Source: Karalla daura (lineage: Eukaryota; Chordata; Actinopteri; Chaetodontiformes; Leiognathidae). Taken from it: a stretch of 64,000 nucleotides of DNA. Location: positions 10,520,683 to 10,584,682 of the forward strand of contig CM055206.1 in assembly GCA_029224185.1 (NCBI GenBank), read 5' to 3'. Shown one piece after another: positions 52,501-62,444 of the stretch (positions are counted from its first letter, which is position 1; the number at the start of each line of letters is the position of its first letter). Made by a program: the position numbers and the translations under genes. Under the pieces are notes generated by a model. That model was not told where the DNA came from, did no database searches, and was given only the letters and a program-made list of their open reading frames with translations.

Positions 52501-53524
52501 TTGATCGGGGTAATCAAACTGACCCTTTGCTTGAAGTTTTTCAGGTGTGAAGGGAAATCTAAAGGGACAAATCAATGTTGCAGGTGAGCTATGGGTAACG
52601 TAATGTAAGAAGTGATGCTCTAGTGGTGATAAGCAGGCAGAAAGTTAATGTTCAACCTATTTAGGGGTCTGCTCCCACTGCTCCCATTAGGATTGTCCAG
52701 CTGAAGATAATATTTTGGGATAAAACGCTCTGATGCAACCACCACCTGCAGCCTCCCCAGCACCAAATGGCTGAAAGACTAATTAAGCAAAGAGGTTGTA
52801 AAAAGAAATGGAGAATTTCAGCAGCTAACGGAACAGATGTTTGCCCTGGGTGGAGACCAAATCTGTGTGAAAAAGAGACAGAATACAAATTTGAGACATT
52901 TAGACATTTTAGACATTCGTTACAAGGACTAAGGCATCCTCAAATGTTTCATCCATCCATCATCTCAACTGCTTTGCACCGTTACGCTCTTGTTTGGGTC
53001 TGCTGGAACAGTGCCGACCACTCACACACTGGCCCAGAAATGTTTCACTTAAACTTAAATCACTTAAACTCTTGATTTTTATTTAAGCACCTATAAAATC
53101 TTGACCTTATGTCTCAACATAGTCTAGGCTTTGTGTTACAGCAGCGTCTGCCATGCCCTGGTCCATGTGAGAGCCAAGCGAGGCTGAGGTTATCTCAAGT
53201 CCCTCCGCTTTCCTTTGTAGTTCAAGGTCAGACCATTGCTTCTGAACGTCAGCCACGTTTCTGCCTCTCTGACCCACCTTGTTCTCGGCCGCAGCGACAC
53301 CCTCCCATGCTGTGTGTTCCACTGTGTTTGTCCAGACACGATTTAGTCGACCAAATAAAACACATTCCCACACCTCGGCCTCCACTAGCATCAGTGTGAA
53401 TTTGTCTACAGTTTTATTTTTCTTCTTCTCTTTTTAATCCTTGGCTTTTCTCTGTGCCGATCTCTGATCAGAGCTGGATTCTTAGAACCTGCTTATGTAG
53501 AGTCTCTTAAAGCTCTGTAACTTT

Positions 53525-53700
53525 GATGAATGGTAAATGGATGATGAATGGACTGTTATTATATAGCAATTTTCTAGTCTCCATGGCCACTGAAAGCTAT
53601 AGGCACGTCCACCCATGCACTCCCATTCAAAGCCCAGCTTGAACTAGCCACTCTCATTCACACAGTGATGATGCAGCCTCTGGCAAAGTTTGGAATTCAT
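53525..53700 (+). repeat. Dispersed teleost repeat (GGTAAATGG family)
   Basis: GGTAAATGG...GGACTGTTATTATATAGCAA, TTTTCTAGTCTCCATGGCCA and CATTCACACAGTGATGATGC match another repeat widespread in teleost genomes. Confidence 0.7.
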
Positions 53701-54544
53701 ATCTTGCACAGGTAAAACAAAGTTGCAGATTTGCTTTGATTTGGTAAGATTTGCAAGGATACCCCGACATGCAGTCTACAAGGGGCTATGATAAAATCAC
53801 CAAGCATCTGATCCATGGGCCGTGCTGCCCCTGAGCCACAGTCACCACCGCATGAATCATACATGAGCACAACGAACAGATCTTCAGACTAAATGACTCC
53901 CCTGAAACCCAACTCCAAAAAAATGCTAATGATCGCTGCATCTGATGGATGTGTAAATAGGCCACTGTAAGCCGACGTGTGAACTTTATGATGTGGTAAT
54001 GTGACAAACAAATGTTTACATTACTTTTACTGTACTACTACTTTTCGTTTTTTTATTAACTGTCAAAAAAGTTTTCGTTCACAAAGCCTCCAGGAGAAAC
54101 GGCTTATTTGGATATTTGTCAACAGATTGAGAACAGAACAAATCCATGTTTTACTCACAGTCTCCTTTGAATAATTATAATAGAGATGGATTAGTTTGTC
54201 TAGCCCGAGCACCTCTTCTAGGGGTTTCAGACCTCATATGCTGTTAATAAAACCTGTCTGCGCGCTGTTATTTCTGAGCTGTTGATCAGCATGGAGGTGG
54301 TGCTGTTCTCTCCGTTTGGTTTAAAAGCCTCCTGAAAAAGATGCGACAAAATAATCTTCCATCAAATGAAAAGACACATAATCACATCAGCATGTGAATG
54401 GAAGTATTTGCAGCCTATTACTCCAACCCACAGTCTGGGTACTTATCTGAGACATGGTCTTAGTCATCCATAAACAAACATGCAAACACTCACTGGTGTG
54501 TGAGGTGTATTAGACGGAGGTTTGATAAAGCCTCAGGTGCATTT

Positions 54545-54581
54545 GTGTATGTGTGTGTGTGTGTGCATGTGTGTGTGTGTA
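54545..54581. repeat. (TG)n microsatellite
   Basis: TG array with CA and TA interruptions. Confidence 0.9.
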
Positions 54582-54939
54582 CTCATGCAATATTTATATT
54601 TGTGTAAGTGTGCAGAGCATCGGGAACTGGCATGTTTTTCTACCCCATTACACATAAATGCAAACAACTCTACCCTGTGAATTCACTGATGGGAGGAGAT
54701 ATTTCGCACAAATATTTTAAAACTTTGGGGGACTTTCTGGTTCACTAGGATGTGCATCAGTTGTTGTCACTTCAGGAAAAGCCCTTGATGTCAGTGATGA
54801 CTGGATTTCATTGTGCTTCTTCAGTTATGGCATCTTTTGTTATTTTATGAGTGACCAATGTGTTCTAGTGTAATAAACAACCAAGTTTTACAGACTTTTC
54901 TCCTGCTTGTTTGCTGCATCAAACGCCCATAGCGGTTTT

Positions 54940-55030
54940 AGCCATGTTAGCAATGTGGCTTAATGTTATTCTTTGTTTTAGCCTTGAGATATCAACAACT
55001 ATTGGATGGATTTAGCGTAGACATGCATTT
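54940..55030 (+). repeat. Dispersed teleost repeat fragment
   Basis: GAGATATCAACAACTATTGG, ATGGATTTAGC and GTAGACATGCA resemble a known dispersed teleost unit (ATCTCAACAACTACTGGATG type). Short and diverged. Confidence 0.45.
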
Positions 55031-55084
55031 TTCCCAAAGGATACAGCCTCATCCTGCAAAGCATTCTGGCTAAAAAGGCAGCAA

Positions 55085-55250
55085 ATCCCTCTCTTTCTGT
55101 TTCTGTCTGAGCTTGGTTCTGTTCAAGGGTTCCACCTGTTAAAAGGATGTTTTTCCTCGCTGTTGTCGCCAAGTGCTTTCTGGTGAGGGGATTGTTAGGT
55201 CTGTGTACACGAAAAAAGCCTGGTCCAGAGCTGCTCTGCTGTATATGTTG
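55085..55250 (+). repeat. Dispersed teleost repeat, LINE-tail type
   Basis: GGTTCTGTTCAAGGGTTCCA, CCTGTTAAAAGGATGTTTTT and TGTCGCCAAGTGCTTTCTGG are typical of the 3' UTR of a teleost LINE family, truncated. Confidence 0.7.
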
Positions 55251-56170
55251 TAGGAAAAGGTTTGTTTGTTTGTCAGTTGGCACAACGTAAAAACAAGCCC
55301 AGAAAATTCATTAAAAACAAACAAAAAAACAAACAAAAAACAATTTTAAATGAACATAAGATCTATTTGAAGTACCCAGAAAAAAGGCCACTTATACACA
55401 GAGAGATAATAGAGACTCTACACATATGCCCCTTATACACCAGAACAGCTCCAATGCTGATTTTGGACGGGTGCTCGTGTGGGTTCAAACTGTGAAGCAG
55501 ATGAGAATCAGCTGCTTCTCCACAGCTCCAGAGCCACAAGCTGCCCTTTTCTGGTTTCTGTAGTCTTTCTTCAGCTTATTTAGCTGCAATTTCATCATCT
55601 CTGTTTTTCATAAAATTTAAAACAATTAAAATGGCTTCCCTTGGTATCAATAACCGCGCCCCAACCTTTGATGAAGCTTCCTGGTCCAGAAAAGAAGTGG
55701 TAGTCCTCTGGAGCCAGTTTGAGTCATTTGGAGTCAGTGGAAACAGAACGGTTCTAAACTGAGCACCTGCCCGGGGCACTGGAACTGTATTGGTGGAAAA
55801 AGGCGGCAGAGATGTCCAACCATGGTGAACTGCAAAGCACAGAAATGAAGGCATGACTCAACCGTCTTAATCTCTAAAAGCACTGTAAATAGCAGAGGCT
55901 TTTTTTCTTTTTCATTCTCAGCTCACCTTCTATTGCACAATTAAATCAAGTTGTCCTCCCTCTTCTACACTTCTCTCTCCCCCTGTCTTCTCTCCCTTCC
56001 CTGCTTTGCAGCCACTCCATAGCCAGAGGGCACAATCTCACAAGCAGAAAGCCAGTCAGGAGGCTTATTAAACATGACACTCACTGAGCACACTCAATAT
56101 AGGCGAAGGACATAGGCTCGGAGGTCTACGTGCCAATTAGGGAAATCTGATCAATCATAGCAGTCAATGT

Positions 56171-56173
<3 letters not shown>

Positions 56174-56229
<56 letters not shown>

Positions 56230-56250
56230 CTCTCTCTCTCTCTCCCTCTC
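56174..56250. repeat. (CT)n microsatellite, long
   Basis: About 26 pure CT units, one ATT interruption, then more CT. Confidence 0.97.
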
Positions 56251-56422
56251 AGTGTCTGGTTTTGCTCCTCTCTTCTAGCCTCCCCTACACATTATCTCCT
56301 CTAGTCACCATCTCCTCTCATCTGCTTTAAAAATACTTCTTGGCTGTACGCGCCAGGACTGCTGTTGCACACAATCTCGCTCAGCTTGTTACAAAATAAA
56401 CAGAGAATAGACAGTCGCAGTC

Positions 56423-56447
56423 CACACACACACACACACACACACAC
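56423..56447. repeat. (CA)n microsatellite
   Basis: About 12 CA units. Confidence 0.93.
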
Positions 56448-56871
56448 TCCAGCAAGCAATTCATCACAATTTAGCCACAGCGTTAGACATTGAGGGACAA
56501 TAACGCCCAGAACACAAATGGCTACACACTTCTCCTCCCATGACACTCATTTTCTCCTCCATTTGTCAACACTCTCTCACACTTTTTAATTCCTGCTAAG
56601 CTGTCTGTCATCCCTCTTTTTTTCTTCCTTATAAACTAGGCTAGGCCATTCAAGTGGATTTAAAGAGAAAGCCGATGAAACCGACCAATGCCTGAGAACT
56701 TTGTACCTATAATCCATGTGTTATGTGACTAGGTTGTAGAATAAAGACAAACTCAGATGGTATTTGACGAGGTAATTCGATAGTTACACATAACGTCTAT
56801 TTTTCAGAAGATATTAATGATTAAGCCTCATGTGTCCAAGTAACCGCAGCCTAATCAGCGGCTCTTAAGAT

Positions 56872-57125
56872 GTCTGTGGAGATTCTCATTCGTCTAGGTC
56901 TTCATTATCCAAAGACTTGCAGTCGTGGCAACTGGACGTTTTCTTCAGTTCTGACTGGCTGGTTGGAAAGTCCAGAATGTCACCTCTGTGAGGTTGTTAA
57001 CATAGCCACTGTGAGTATCAGGCTGCTATTATTAGCCATTGACTCTCTTGAATGAGAGGATGACACATTTTCAAGAATTTACAACAAGTCCAGTTGCCAC
57101 GACTCTACAGCTCCTTGGATAATGA
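56872..57125. repeat. Dispersed repeat with inverted ends
   Basis: The left part contains CATTATCCAAAGACTTGCAG and TCGTGGCAACTGGACG. The right part, reversed, contains CATTATCCAAGGAGCTG and the same TCGTGGCAACTGGAC. The interior, with CTCTTGAATGAGAGG, matches a unit I know from many fish genomes. Confidence 0.7.
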
Positions 57126-57225
57126 CGGCTCTCAAGTTTCATATTTGTGAGGATAAGCTTGTATTTTTATGTTCCACCCTGGTAAAAATTAAAAGCGAGG
57201 TTGGTTTTGATATCACAGAGGCATC

Positions 57226-57260
<35 letters not shown>

Positions 57261-57271
57261 GTGTGTGTGTG
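57226..57271. repeat. (TG)n microsatellite
   Basis: TG array with two TATG interruptions. Confidence 0.94.
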
Positions 57272-58534
57272 CGTGCAGCCAGATTTTTGATGAGAAATGT
57301 TGATGCAACTTGCAATGATGCAATGTAATGTCTTGTAATACCCTCACATTAATTTATTCAAAAAGTATGACCCAAACAGTAAGTGTGTGCACTGACTTCA
57401 CATTAGATTCCCAGTTCAATGCAGGTTAAACACTGTTTGTTGTCTTTCTGTTGCACCCACTACGATATGCTGTATCTATGTCTCATAACGTCTACAAAGA
57501 GATTTGCTGCTTGTAAGCACTGACAGCTACACCGGCATGCAGCTGTTTCACACAGCTCCCTGGAAATATACCGAGACATGCAAAAATAAGATTTTTTTTC
57601 CCCAATATACATCCGTCATCATAACTTTTCCCTGATCCCTCTCCAGCACTCCTTCCACCTCCTGTCTCTCATCAAGCCAATGATGGAGTGCTACAGGAAA
57701 AGGGACTCATCAGACGCTTGTTGAAAGGTGGTAAAAGGCCTGCTAGACTGATGATAATGAAAAAAGAGAGATCTTCTCACAGGATCTAATTTCAGACCAA
57801 GTGACTAGACTGCTGCAGGCAAAAGCCTTGTTTTGTGTTCATTAAGTATTAAAGTGCACTAGCACCACCTGTAGACAAGTTGTATGCATGCAAAAACCAA
57901 ACACCATTCATATCGTCCAACAATCATAATAATAGTATTCATTTACTGTTTAATTATTTGTTGGATTCAGATGTTTTTTTTTCTGGCAGAAGGGACTTTA
58001 ACTATGGAGAATCAAGACAAATAACAAATGACATTGAACTTGTGTCATTTTTTTATTTGAAAAATATAACATGAGCTCTGTCCATTCAACATTTTCACTT
58101 ATTTTGCCTGGTTTGTGTGTTGTTGTTTTTTTGTTGTTTTTTTTAACTACGTGATTACCCAAAAACACAGATTTGTACATGCAGCACTTTGATGTCTTAA
58201 GTTGTAATTCTCACTTTTGTCCAGTAGATGGTGCCTCAACTAAGCCCAAAAATTTATGTTACCAAATCGAACCTCTCTCATTGACATACATGTGCAGTTC
58301 AGTGCTACTTCATATCATCTGACTGAATGTTGTTTTATTATGTTTTGGGTAGTGAATGGGTTGTGAGTGCATACATTTGTAAACTCTTAAATCTGTTAAA
58401 TGTTAGACAGTGAGGAAGAAAATGTTTGAGCAACACGCAATAGTGACAGGTGCAATACATGATTCACCCCATAAACCTGGAAGAAGGTGTGACCTCAGTG
58501 CAAAACGCTGAGGCAAATACAACATTGTAAAATA

Positions 58535-58832
58535 GACAATAAAAAAGACACAGTTTATTTGACCATATATGAAACCGATAGGAACTGACAGGTGCTTCAG
58601 AAGGGGTTGCAGAAACCACTGAGGTCAGATCCCCTGATTCTTCCACTTTTAGTGTCCAAGGGTGGAGCTGCTGTAGTTGCATTCCAGGCATAACCACTTT
58701 TGAAGATCAAGCTCCACCTGGAGGAGCCAAACACCCAGGTAGGTCACGCTCAAGTCCCTTCTCCACACTCCTCTCTGCCACACCAGCAGCATGACCAGGA
58801 CCCAGCAGATCCACAGAGATGCTAATGTCAAC
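58535..58832 (-). other. mtln: mtln exon 2, predicted 3' UTR exon
   Basis: On the minus strand a pyrimidine-rich tract (GTGCTTTCTTGTATTTATAG) ends in AG at 58,833. It would join the exon 1 donor at 59,204. The exon would run to a cleavage site about 10-30 bases past the AATAAA at 58,554-58,559. Because the mtln stop lies upstream in exon 1, this exon is untranslated for mtln. It does hold a hydrophobic open frame of its own (see findings). The 3' end is approximate. The exon is inferred from splice and poly(A) signals, not from transcript data. Confidence 0.6.
58554..58559 (-). terminator. mtln: Poly(A) signal AATAAA for mtln
   Basis: A canonical AATAAA lies on the minus strand about 275 bases inside predicted exon 2. 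It is followed by T/G-rich sequence (TGTTGTATTTG) about 30-40 bases downstream, the usual layout for cleavage and polyadenylation. Confidence 0.6.
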
Positions 58833-58940
58833 CTATAAATACAAGAAAGCACAAAAATTAACGACAATAACATGAGGAGGAAGTATAGATGAAACACAAA
58901 GTCACATTGAACACTAAAAGAATAGTTTGTTATCCATTAT

Positions 58941-59014
<74 letters not shown>
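58941..59014. repeat. (GATA)n microsatellite inside the mtln intron
   Basis: About 18 tandem TAGA/GATA units, almost uninterrupted, inside the predicted 371-base mtln intron. Length variation here would change intron length but not the coding sequence. Confidence 0.97.
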
Positions 59015-59203
59015 TAGTACTTTAGCTGTGCACTTGTCCTAGTACTTAATACTACTACACTCTTATCCCTTTGTAGTAGTTGCTGAGCAACATGTTAAAT
59101 AATAACTTAATGTTTAAGCGGATAAGAAACAGCAGTGAGGTTGAAAGCTATTAAAAACTAAGTATAAAATTCAGACTCGTGCAACCAGAGGCCTGTGTGT
59201 TAC

Positions 59204-59244
59204 CTTGCAAAAGTCAGTAAGACGTGGTCCGTCCATGCCACCCT
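59204..59244 (-). other. mtln: mtln exon 1 3' UTR segment and splice donor
   Basis: After the mtln stop codon the minus strand runs 41 bases to TTTTGCAAG|GTAACA, a good vertebrate splice donor (exon ends at 59,204, intron begins at 59,203). A two-exon structure with the coding part in exon 1 is what I recall for mammalian mitoregulin genes. The predicted intron is 58,833-59,203 (371 bases). Confidence 0.7.
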
Positions 59245-59415
59245 TCAAGCCAGGTCCAGCTTCTTCTGGGTCTCTGACAGCTTGTCTTGCAGTCGCTTCT
59301 TCCTCCAGTCCAGGAACTTCCTCCTCATCCTGTTCGCCTGCCAACCTGCCACGAACCCGGCAGCGAAAGACACCACCACGGCGACCTGGAGAGTCCTCTC
59401 CGAGACGTCTGCCAT
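59245..59415 (-). CDS. mtln: Mitoregulin microprotein, 56 aa, complete in one exon
   Basis: The minus strand encodes a complete 56-residue protein beginning MADVSERTLQ and ending TQKKLDLA. Length and both ends match my memory of vertebrate mitoregulin (also LINC00116, MOXI or MPM), which is 56 aa in human. Residues about 9-26 form a single hydrophobic membrane helix (LQVAVVVSFAAGFVAGW). A strongly basic tail follows, with the conserved WQANR block, the LDWRKKRLQDKL block and the terminal KKLDLA. In mammals the protein sits in the inner mitochondrial membrane. It is reported to support fatty-acid oxidation through the trifunctional protein, respiratory supercomplexes and calcium retention. The start is the only in-frame ATG near the N-terminus and has A at -3 and G at +4. 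There is no frameshift or internal stop. A splice donor lies 41 bases past the stop, so the coding part is confined to exon 1. Identity is from recalled family sequence, not a search. Confidence 0.94.
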   Translation of the reverse strand: MADVSERTLQVAVVVSFAAGFVAGWQANRMRRKFLDWRKKRLQDKLSETQKKLDLA

Positions 59416-59560
59416 GTTCACCTCTGTAGTACAGCTGCGACCAGACGCGAGAATCTCACAGCAAAACCCGTGGCGCGCTCATACTGGAAGTGAAAGACTT
59501 AATTATCGCGAGACTTCGTGGGAGTTTTCAAAATAAAAGTCCAGCCGCGTTTTCGAGCGG
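59416..59560 (-). promoter_or_regulatory. mtln: mtln promoter and 5' leader, CpG-rich
   Basis: The 145 bases upstream of the mtln start are much richer in CpG than their surroundings and have no TATA box. Two CGCGAGA-type elements are visible on the plus strand: TCGCGAGA at 59,506-59,513 and CGCGAGA at 59,446-59,452. The TCTCGCGAGA class is known from housekeeping promoters (BANP/ZBTB33 sites). GGAAGTG at 59,486-59,492 matches the ETS/GABPA (NRF-2) core, common in promoters of nuclear genes for mitochondrial proteins. The transcription start is not determined. If it lies above 59,482 the leader contains a short upstream ORF. Confidence 0.6.
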
Positions 59561-61465
59561 ACGCTTGTATCTGTTGTGATCTATGTGCTGTTGCAGATGA
59601 AGCATAAGCAGAAGAAGTTGTCAGACTTCAATGTAGAAGAAGGTTTATTTTGTCTGGAAAAAGTATGCTTTAAAAACTTTAAAACCTATATCAAAAAAGA
59701 AAAGCAGAGTCAGCAAGGAGTTAATTATGGCTCTTGGCGTGATAAAACCAAAATATATAAAACACTGGCATTTTTTTTGGGGGGGGGGAAGGATGTCCAG
59801 GTGCACTATCCAGGTTCAGGTGAAATTTGGAAATTTGGAGGTAAAATTGGAAACATGTCAAATCATCACATCTAAGGGGATTCATTGACCATGACATGAC
59901 CAAGACAGCCTCCCTTCGGAGCTGGTTGAATGAGAAGAAAACTCCTGAATTGATTGAAATCCATTGAGTAGATTGGAAATGTTGGAAAAATAATGTAAAA
60001 GTTCAAAACAGCCCATCACTCACCAGCATTTGAGTCATAAAATACAGAGATAATACATAGACACACATGTCGTATTCACACAAGTCTGTGGCACACTGAC
60101 TTTAACAAAGTAGGAGCAAAACACGAGGAACATAAAATATTAAAAGTAAGTAACAAGTACTGTACAGTTTTCTTAACCACGAGTCACACAATTTTTTCGT
60201 GTACTGCATGTGATTTATGACAGTTTACAGGCTGTTGTTTTTTTTATATGACAAAACTGTGTTTGGTGGCTGTAAAAAATGCTGATATTAATGCTAAAAA
60301 CATTTAACTTAATAGCTTTTAATCTTTTTACAGTTGGGAGATGAAATACTGCTTTAAAATGACAATAACGTCTTTCAGAGGTGTTTTTTATTCAACACGG
60401 TTGAAGAGGTATTGCATGAGAGGAATGTACACTGTACCTTCGACTAGAAGAGACAATGATGAGGTGTATGAGGAGAATGTGGAAGTTGTAGTGGCAGTAA
60501 TGGTTTCAGTGAGCACCAGGTTTGCTACAAATCATTTTTGTCTCACACTCCATGGCAACCTCTAGCGAAACAGAAGCCTCGCAAAGCAGCGTTGCGATTC
60601 AGAATTGTCATTTTAACACCATTGAATGTCACATGACATACAAAGCACAATGGTGGTAAAAACCCCAGCATCTGCCTGTGTCTCCCTTCCTTCCTGCCTT
60701 TTTTAGCACGACGTGCTACACTGCGTTTGCACCTTGTCGCTGCACTGCTGCAGTTTGTGGTAAAATATTGTCACGCTCGCACATCGTTTTGTAACAATAC
60801 ATTTAAACATCATAATGTGTTTTCACATTCAGATAAACCTCGCAACAAAGTGAACTTAGGACAAGTGAAAAGGTCATCCATTAATCAGTCATTTGCTCGA
60901 ATATTATCAATACTAATTCTTCAATTTGATGTAGAGCTACAGATCAAAACCAAAAGACTTCAACCTTTGCTGTTTTAGAGAGATTGGTGATAATATATGG
61001 TTTGTGTCTAGGGGTGATACCTTGTTTAAAGTCATCACCTGTTGATCTGTTAAAACCTGCAGCAGCACTGTGCCTTAATCCAGACTTCTTAAAATCTGTC
61101 TAATATAATGAGGTAAAGCACCAGACATGTTGTTAAGCACCCTTTCTCTGGGTGTCTCCAGAGGTGTTGAGCGTCAAGATCTGCACAAATAACAGTAAGC
61201 TGTGTGCAGACGGCGAAGTGGATGCTATTTACAATCAAAAGCCATTCAGAAACCCAGTAAACAACAATGGAAATGAAGTCATTTCTTCAGCAGTAAAAAC
61301 TCCCAAAAAAAAAGATGGTGCAGACACTCCACAAGTGAAGAAGTGGGCAATATGAATCCAAAAGGAGCCTGTGAAGTATTGCAGATGGTTGGTAACGATT
61401 GAGAGATTCTGCACCGACACAATTTGTGAGGGAGGTGTTTGGGCGTTCGGCTCCTCTGCGGCAAA
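59561..61465. other. Interval between mtln promoter and scml4 stop
   Basis: About 1.9 kb, AT-rich. Part of it is likely scml4 3' UTR (down to about 60.4 kb if the AATAAA there is used). A lysine-rich 99-codon plus-strand frame starts at 59,576 just outside the mtln promoter. I do not recognise it and treat it as chance. A poly-G run is at 59,780-59,788. Confidence 0.5.
60387..60392 (-). terminator. scml4: Possible poly(A) signal for scml4
   Basis: This is the first AATAAA I find on the minus strand downstream of the scml4 stop. It would give a 3' UTR of about 1.1 kb. An earlier non-canonical signal cannot be excluded, and the downstream element is not striking. Confidence 0.3.
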
Positions 61466-61591
61466 TCACAAACGATTCTGCTTCAGCCTGTCGATGTGGT
61501 AGCAGAGTTTAAGTGCAGGTCCCAGCTTCAGTCCCAGATACTTCATCATCATCTCGCTTTTCAGCAAGAGCAGAGCGTCTCCGTCTATCTC
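61466..61591 (-). CDS. scml4: SCML4-like protein, last coding exon, C-terminal half of the SAM domain
   Basis: After the acceptor GTGATGTGTTCCAG the exon encodes 41 residues and a TGA stop: EIDGDALLLLKSEMMMKYLG, then LKLGPALKLCYHIDRLKQ and NRL. The EIDG-ALLLL-L-LGLKLGPALK pattern is the hallmark of the Scm/Ph/SCML SAM domain, including the KLGPALK helix that supplies the end-helix polymerisation surface. The protein ends seven residues after HID, as I recall for SCML4 (human ends in a very similar HIDKLKQ stretch). SCML4 is thought to act in the nucleus as a Polycomb-related chromatin or transcription factor. Unlike SCMH1 and SCML2 it has no MBT repeats, but that part is outside this window. 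No frameshift or stop interrupts the three exons. Confidence 0.9.
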   Translation of the reverse strand, partial: EIDGDALLLLKSEMMMKYLGLKLGPALKLCYHIDRLKQNRL

Positions 61592-62095
61592 CTGGAACAC
61601 ATCACGAAAAGAATCCACTAAATGATCCACTTCGTTTGTTTGTGTCTACAAATGCATTTAACAATCAGACATCCATATGATGTATAATATATAACATAAG
61701 AAACTTTACAAAAGCAAAACTGCCTTTATTTCTAGATCAGAGCCTCACAGCTGCGATAAGAGAAGTGCAGCCACTTTAAATATTCAGACACTGTCCTGCC
61801 TGAAGATCAAATGCAGCACTGTGCTTTATGGGGTGTTAAATATAGCTCCGGGCCAGACTTTACTATGCTTTAAAAATGCTGTAATAATCCTCATTTAGTT
61901 TCCATATCTGCTGATTTATATTCAGTACTGCAGGGAGCTAGATGACGGATAAAGCAGCTATTGTCTCATAACAGATTTCTTAAGTTAAAGTGGGCTCAAT
62001 CTCCTGCCAGGGGTTCCCTGAGTCCATACTGCAGTAGAAAGCCCTGATTTATGCATATACCATTAAATATAAGTCATAAAGCAGTCCAGACTCAC
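61592..62095 (-). other. scml4: scml4 last intron
   Basis: Phase-0 intron of 504 bases between the two SAM-domain exons, AT-rich. I see no other feature in it. Confidence 0.75.
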
Positions 62096-62241
62096 GTGCT
62101 TCCTGAAGGCATCAACGTGGGGTCCCAGGGCTTGCGGGTCAGCGTCTTTGATGAACCACACGACCTCCTCTACGCCCCAGCTGGATGGGTCCTTACCAGC
62201 AGGACGCTTGCTCTCTCCTGAGTCCGGCATCGGGCTGTAGG
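62096..62241 (-). CDS. scml4: SCML4-like protein, exon encoding the first half of the SAM domain
   Basis: The minus-strand exon lies between ...GTGCTACCCAG (acceptor) and AAGCAC|GTGAGT (donor). It is 146 bases: two bases complete the Ala codon begun in the previous exon, then 48 codons. The residues run YSPMPDSGESKRPAGK, then the start of a SAM domain: DPSSWGVEEVVWFIKD, ADPQALGPHVDAFRKH. The Trp of SSW and the VVWFIKD helix are typical of the Polycomb/Scm SAM class. The wording ADPQALGPH with FRKH matches my memory of SCML4 better than SCMH1 or SCML2. The exon ends in phase 0, exactly where the next exon continues with EIDG. SAM domains of this class form head-to-tail polymers in Polycomb-type complexes. 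Confidence 0.88.
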
Positions 62242-62444
62242 CTGGGTAGCACAGGTGCCGTCAAGACATATCAATGCTAAATATCAGATAGCTGAAAAGA
62301 CCCAAAGTGGACTTAAAGGAACAGCACTGCATTTTGGGGTCTATGCTCATTTACTTTCTTGCCGAGAAATTTATAGGAAGACCTCACCCCCACTGAGAAA
62401 GAAAGAGTTGACAAGGGCATAAGTTTCCTTGTGTTCCCCCTCAC
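62242..62444 (-). other. scml4: scml4 intron between exon A and exon B, with a repeat insertion
   Basis: This 203-base intron has phase 1. It contains at 62,313-62,385 a fragment resembling a common teleost dispersed repeat (AAAGGAACAG...TTTTGGG...TTTCTTGCCGAGA). A second fragment of the same family, in the opposite orientation, is at about 43,900-43,985. Confidence 0.65.
62313..62385 (+). repeat. Dispersed teleost repeat fragment in scml4 intron
   Basis: TTAAAGGAACAGCACTGCAT, TTTGGGGTCTATGCTCATTT and TTTCTTGCCGAGA resemble the terminal sequence of a common teleost repeat. Confidence 0.6.

Larger units (their letters stand above)
47341..58530. other. Noncoding stretch left of mtln
   Basis: No gene recognised. 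It contains CA/TG and CT arrays, several dispersed teleost repeats (53.5, 55.0-55.2 and 56.9-57.1 kb) and a weak exon-like segment at 49,086-49,231. The 170-codon plus-strand frame at 47,983-48,495 resembles no protein I know. Confidence 0.45.

Noticed and set aside
1..58530. SOBP gene, which I recall facing SCML4 in human
   Set aside because: I looked for its zinc-finger and C-terminal sequences on the plus strand and saw no match, and no exon-sized long frame is present.
59195..59536. Three plus-strand frames of 68-113 codons opposite mtln
   Set aside because: They are antisense shadows of the mtln exon and its CpG-rich promoter.
59576..59875. 99-codon lysine-rich plus-strand frame head-to-head with mtln
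   Set aside because: A divergent transcript is possible, but the protein has no recognisable domain and includes a poly-G-encoded Gly run. Coding status unsupported.
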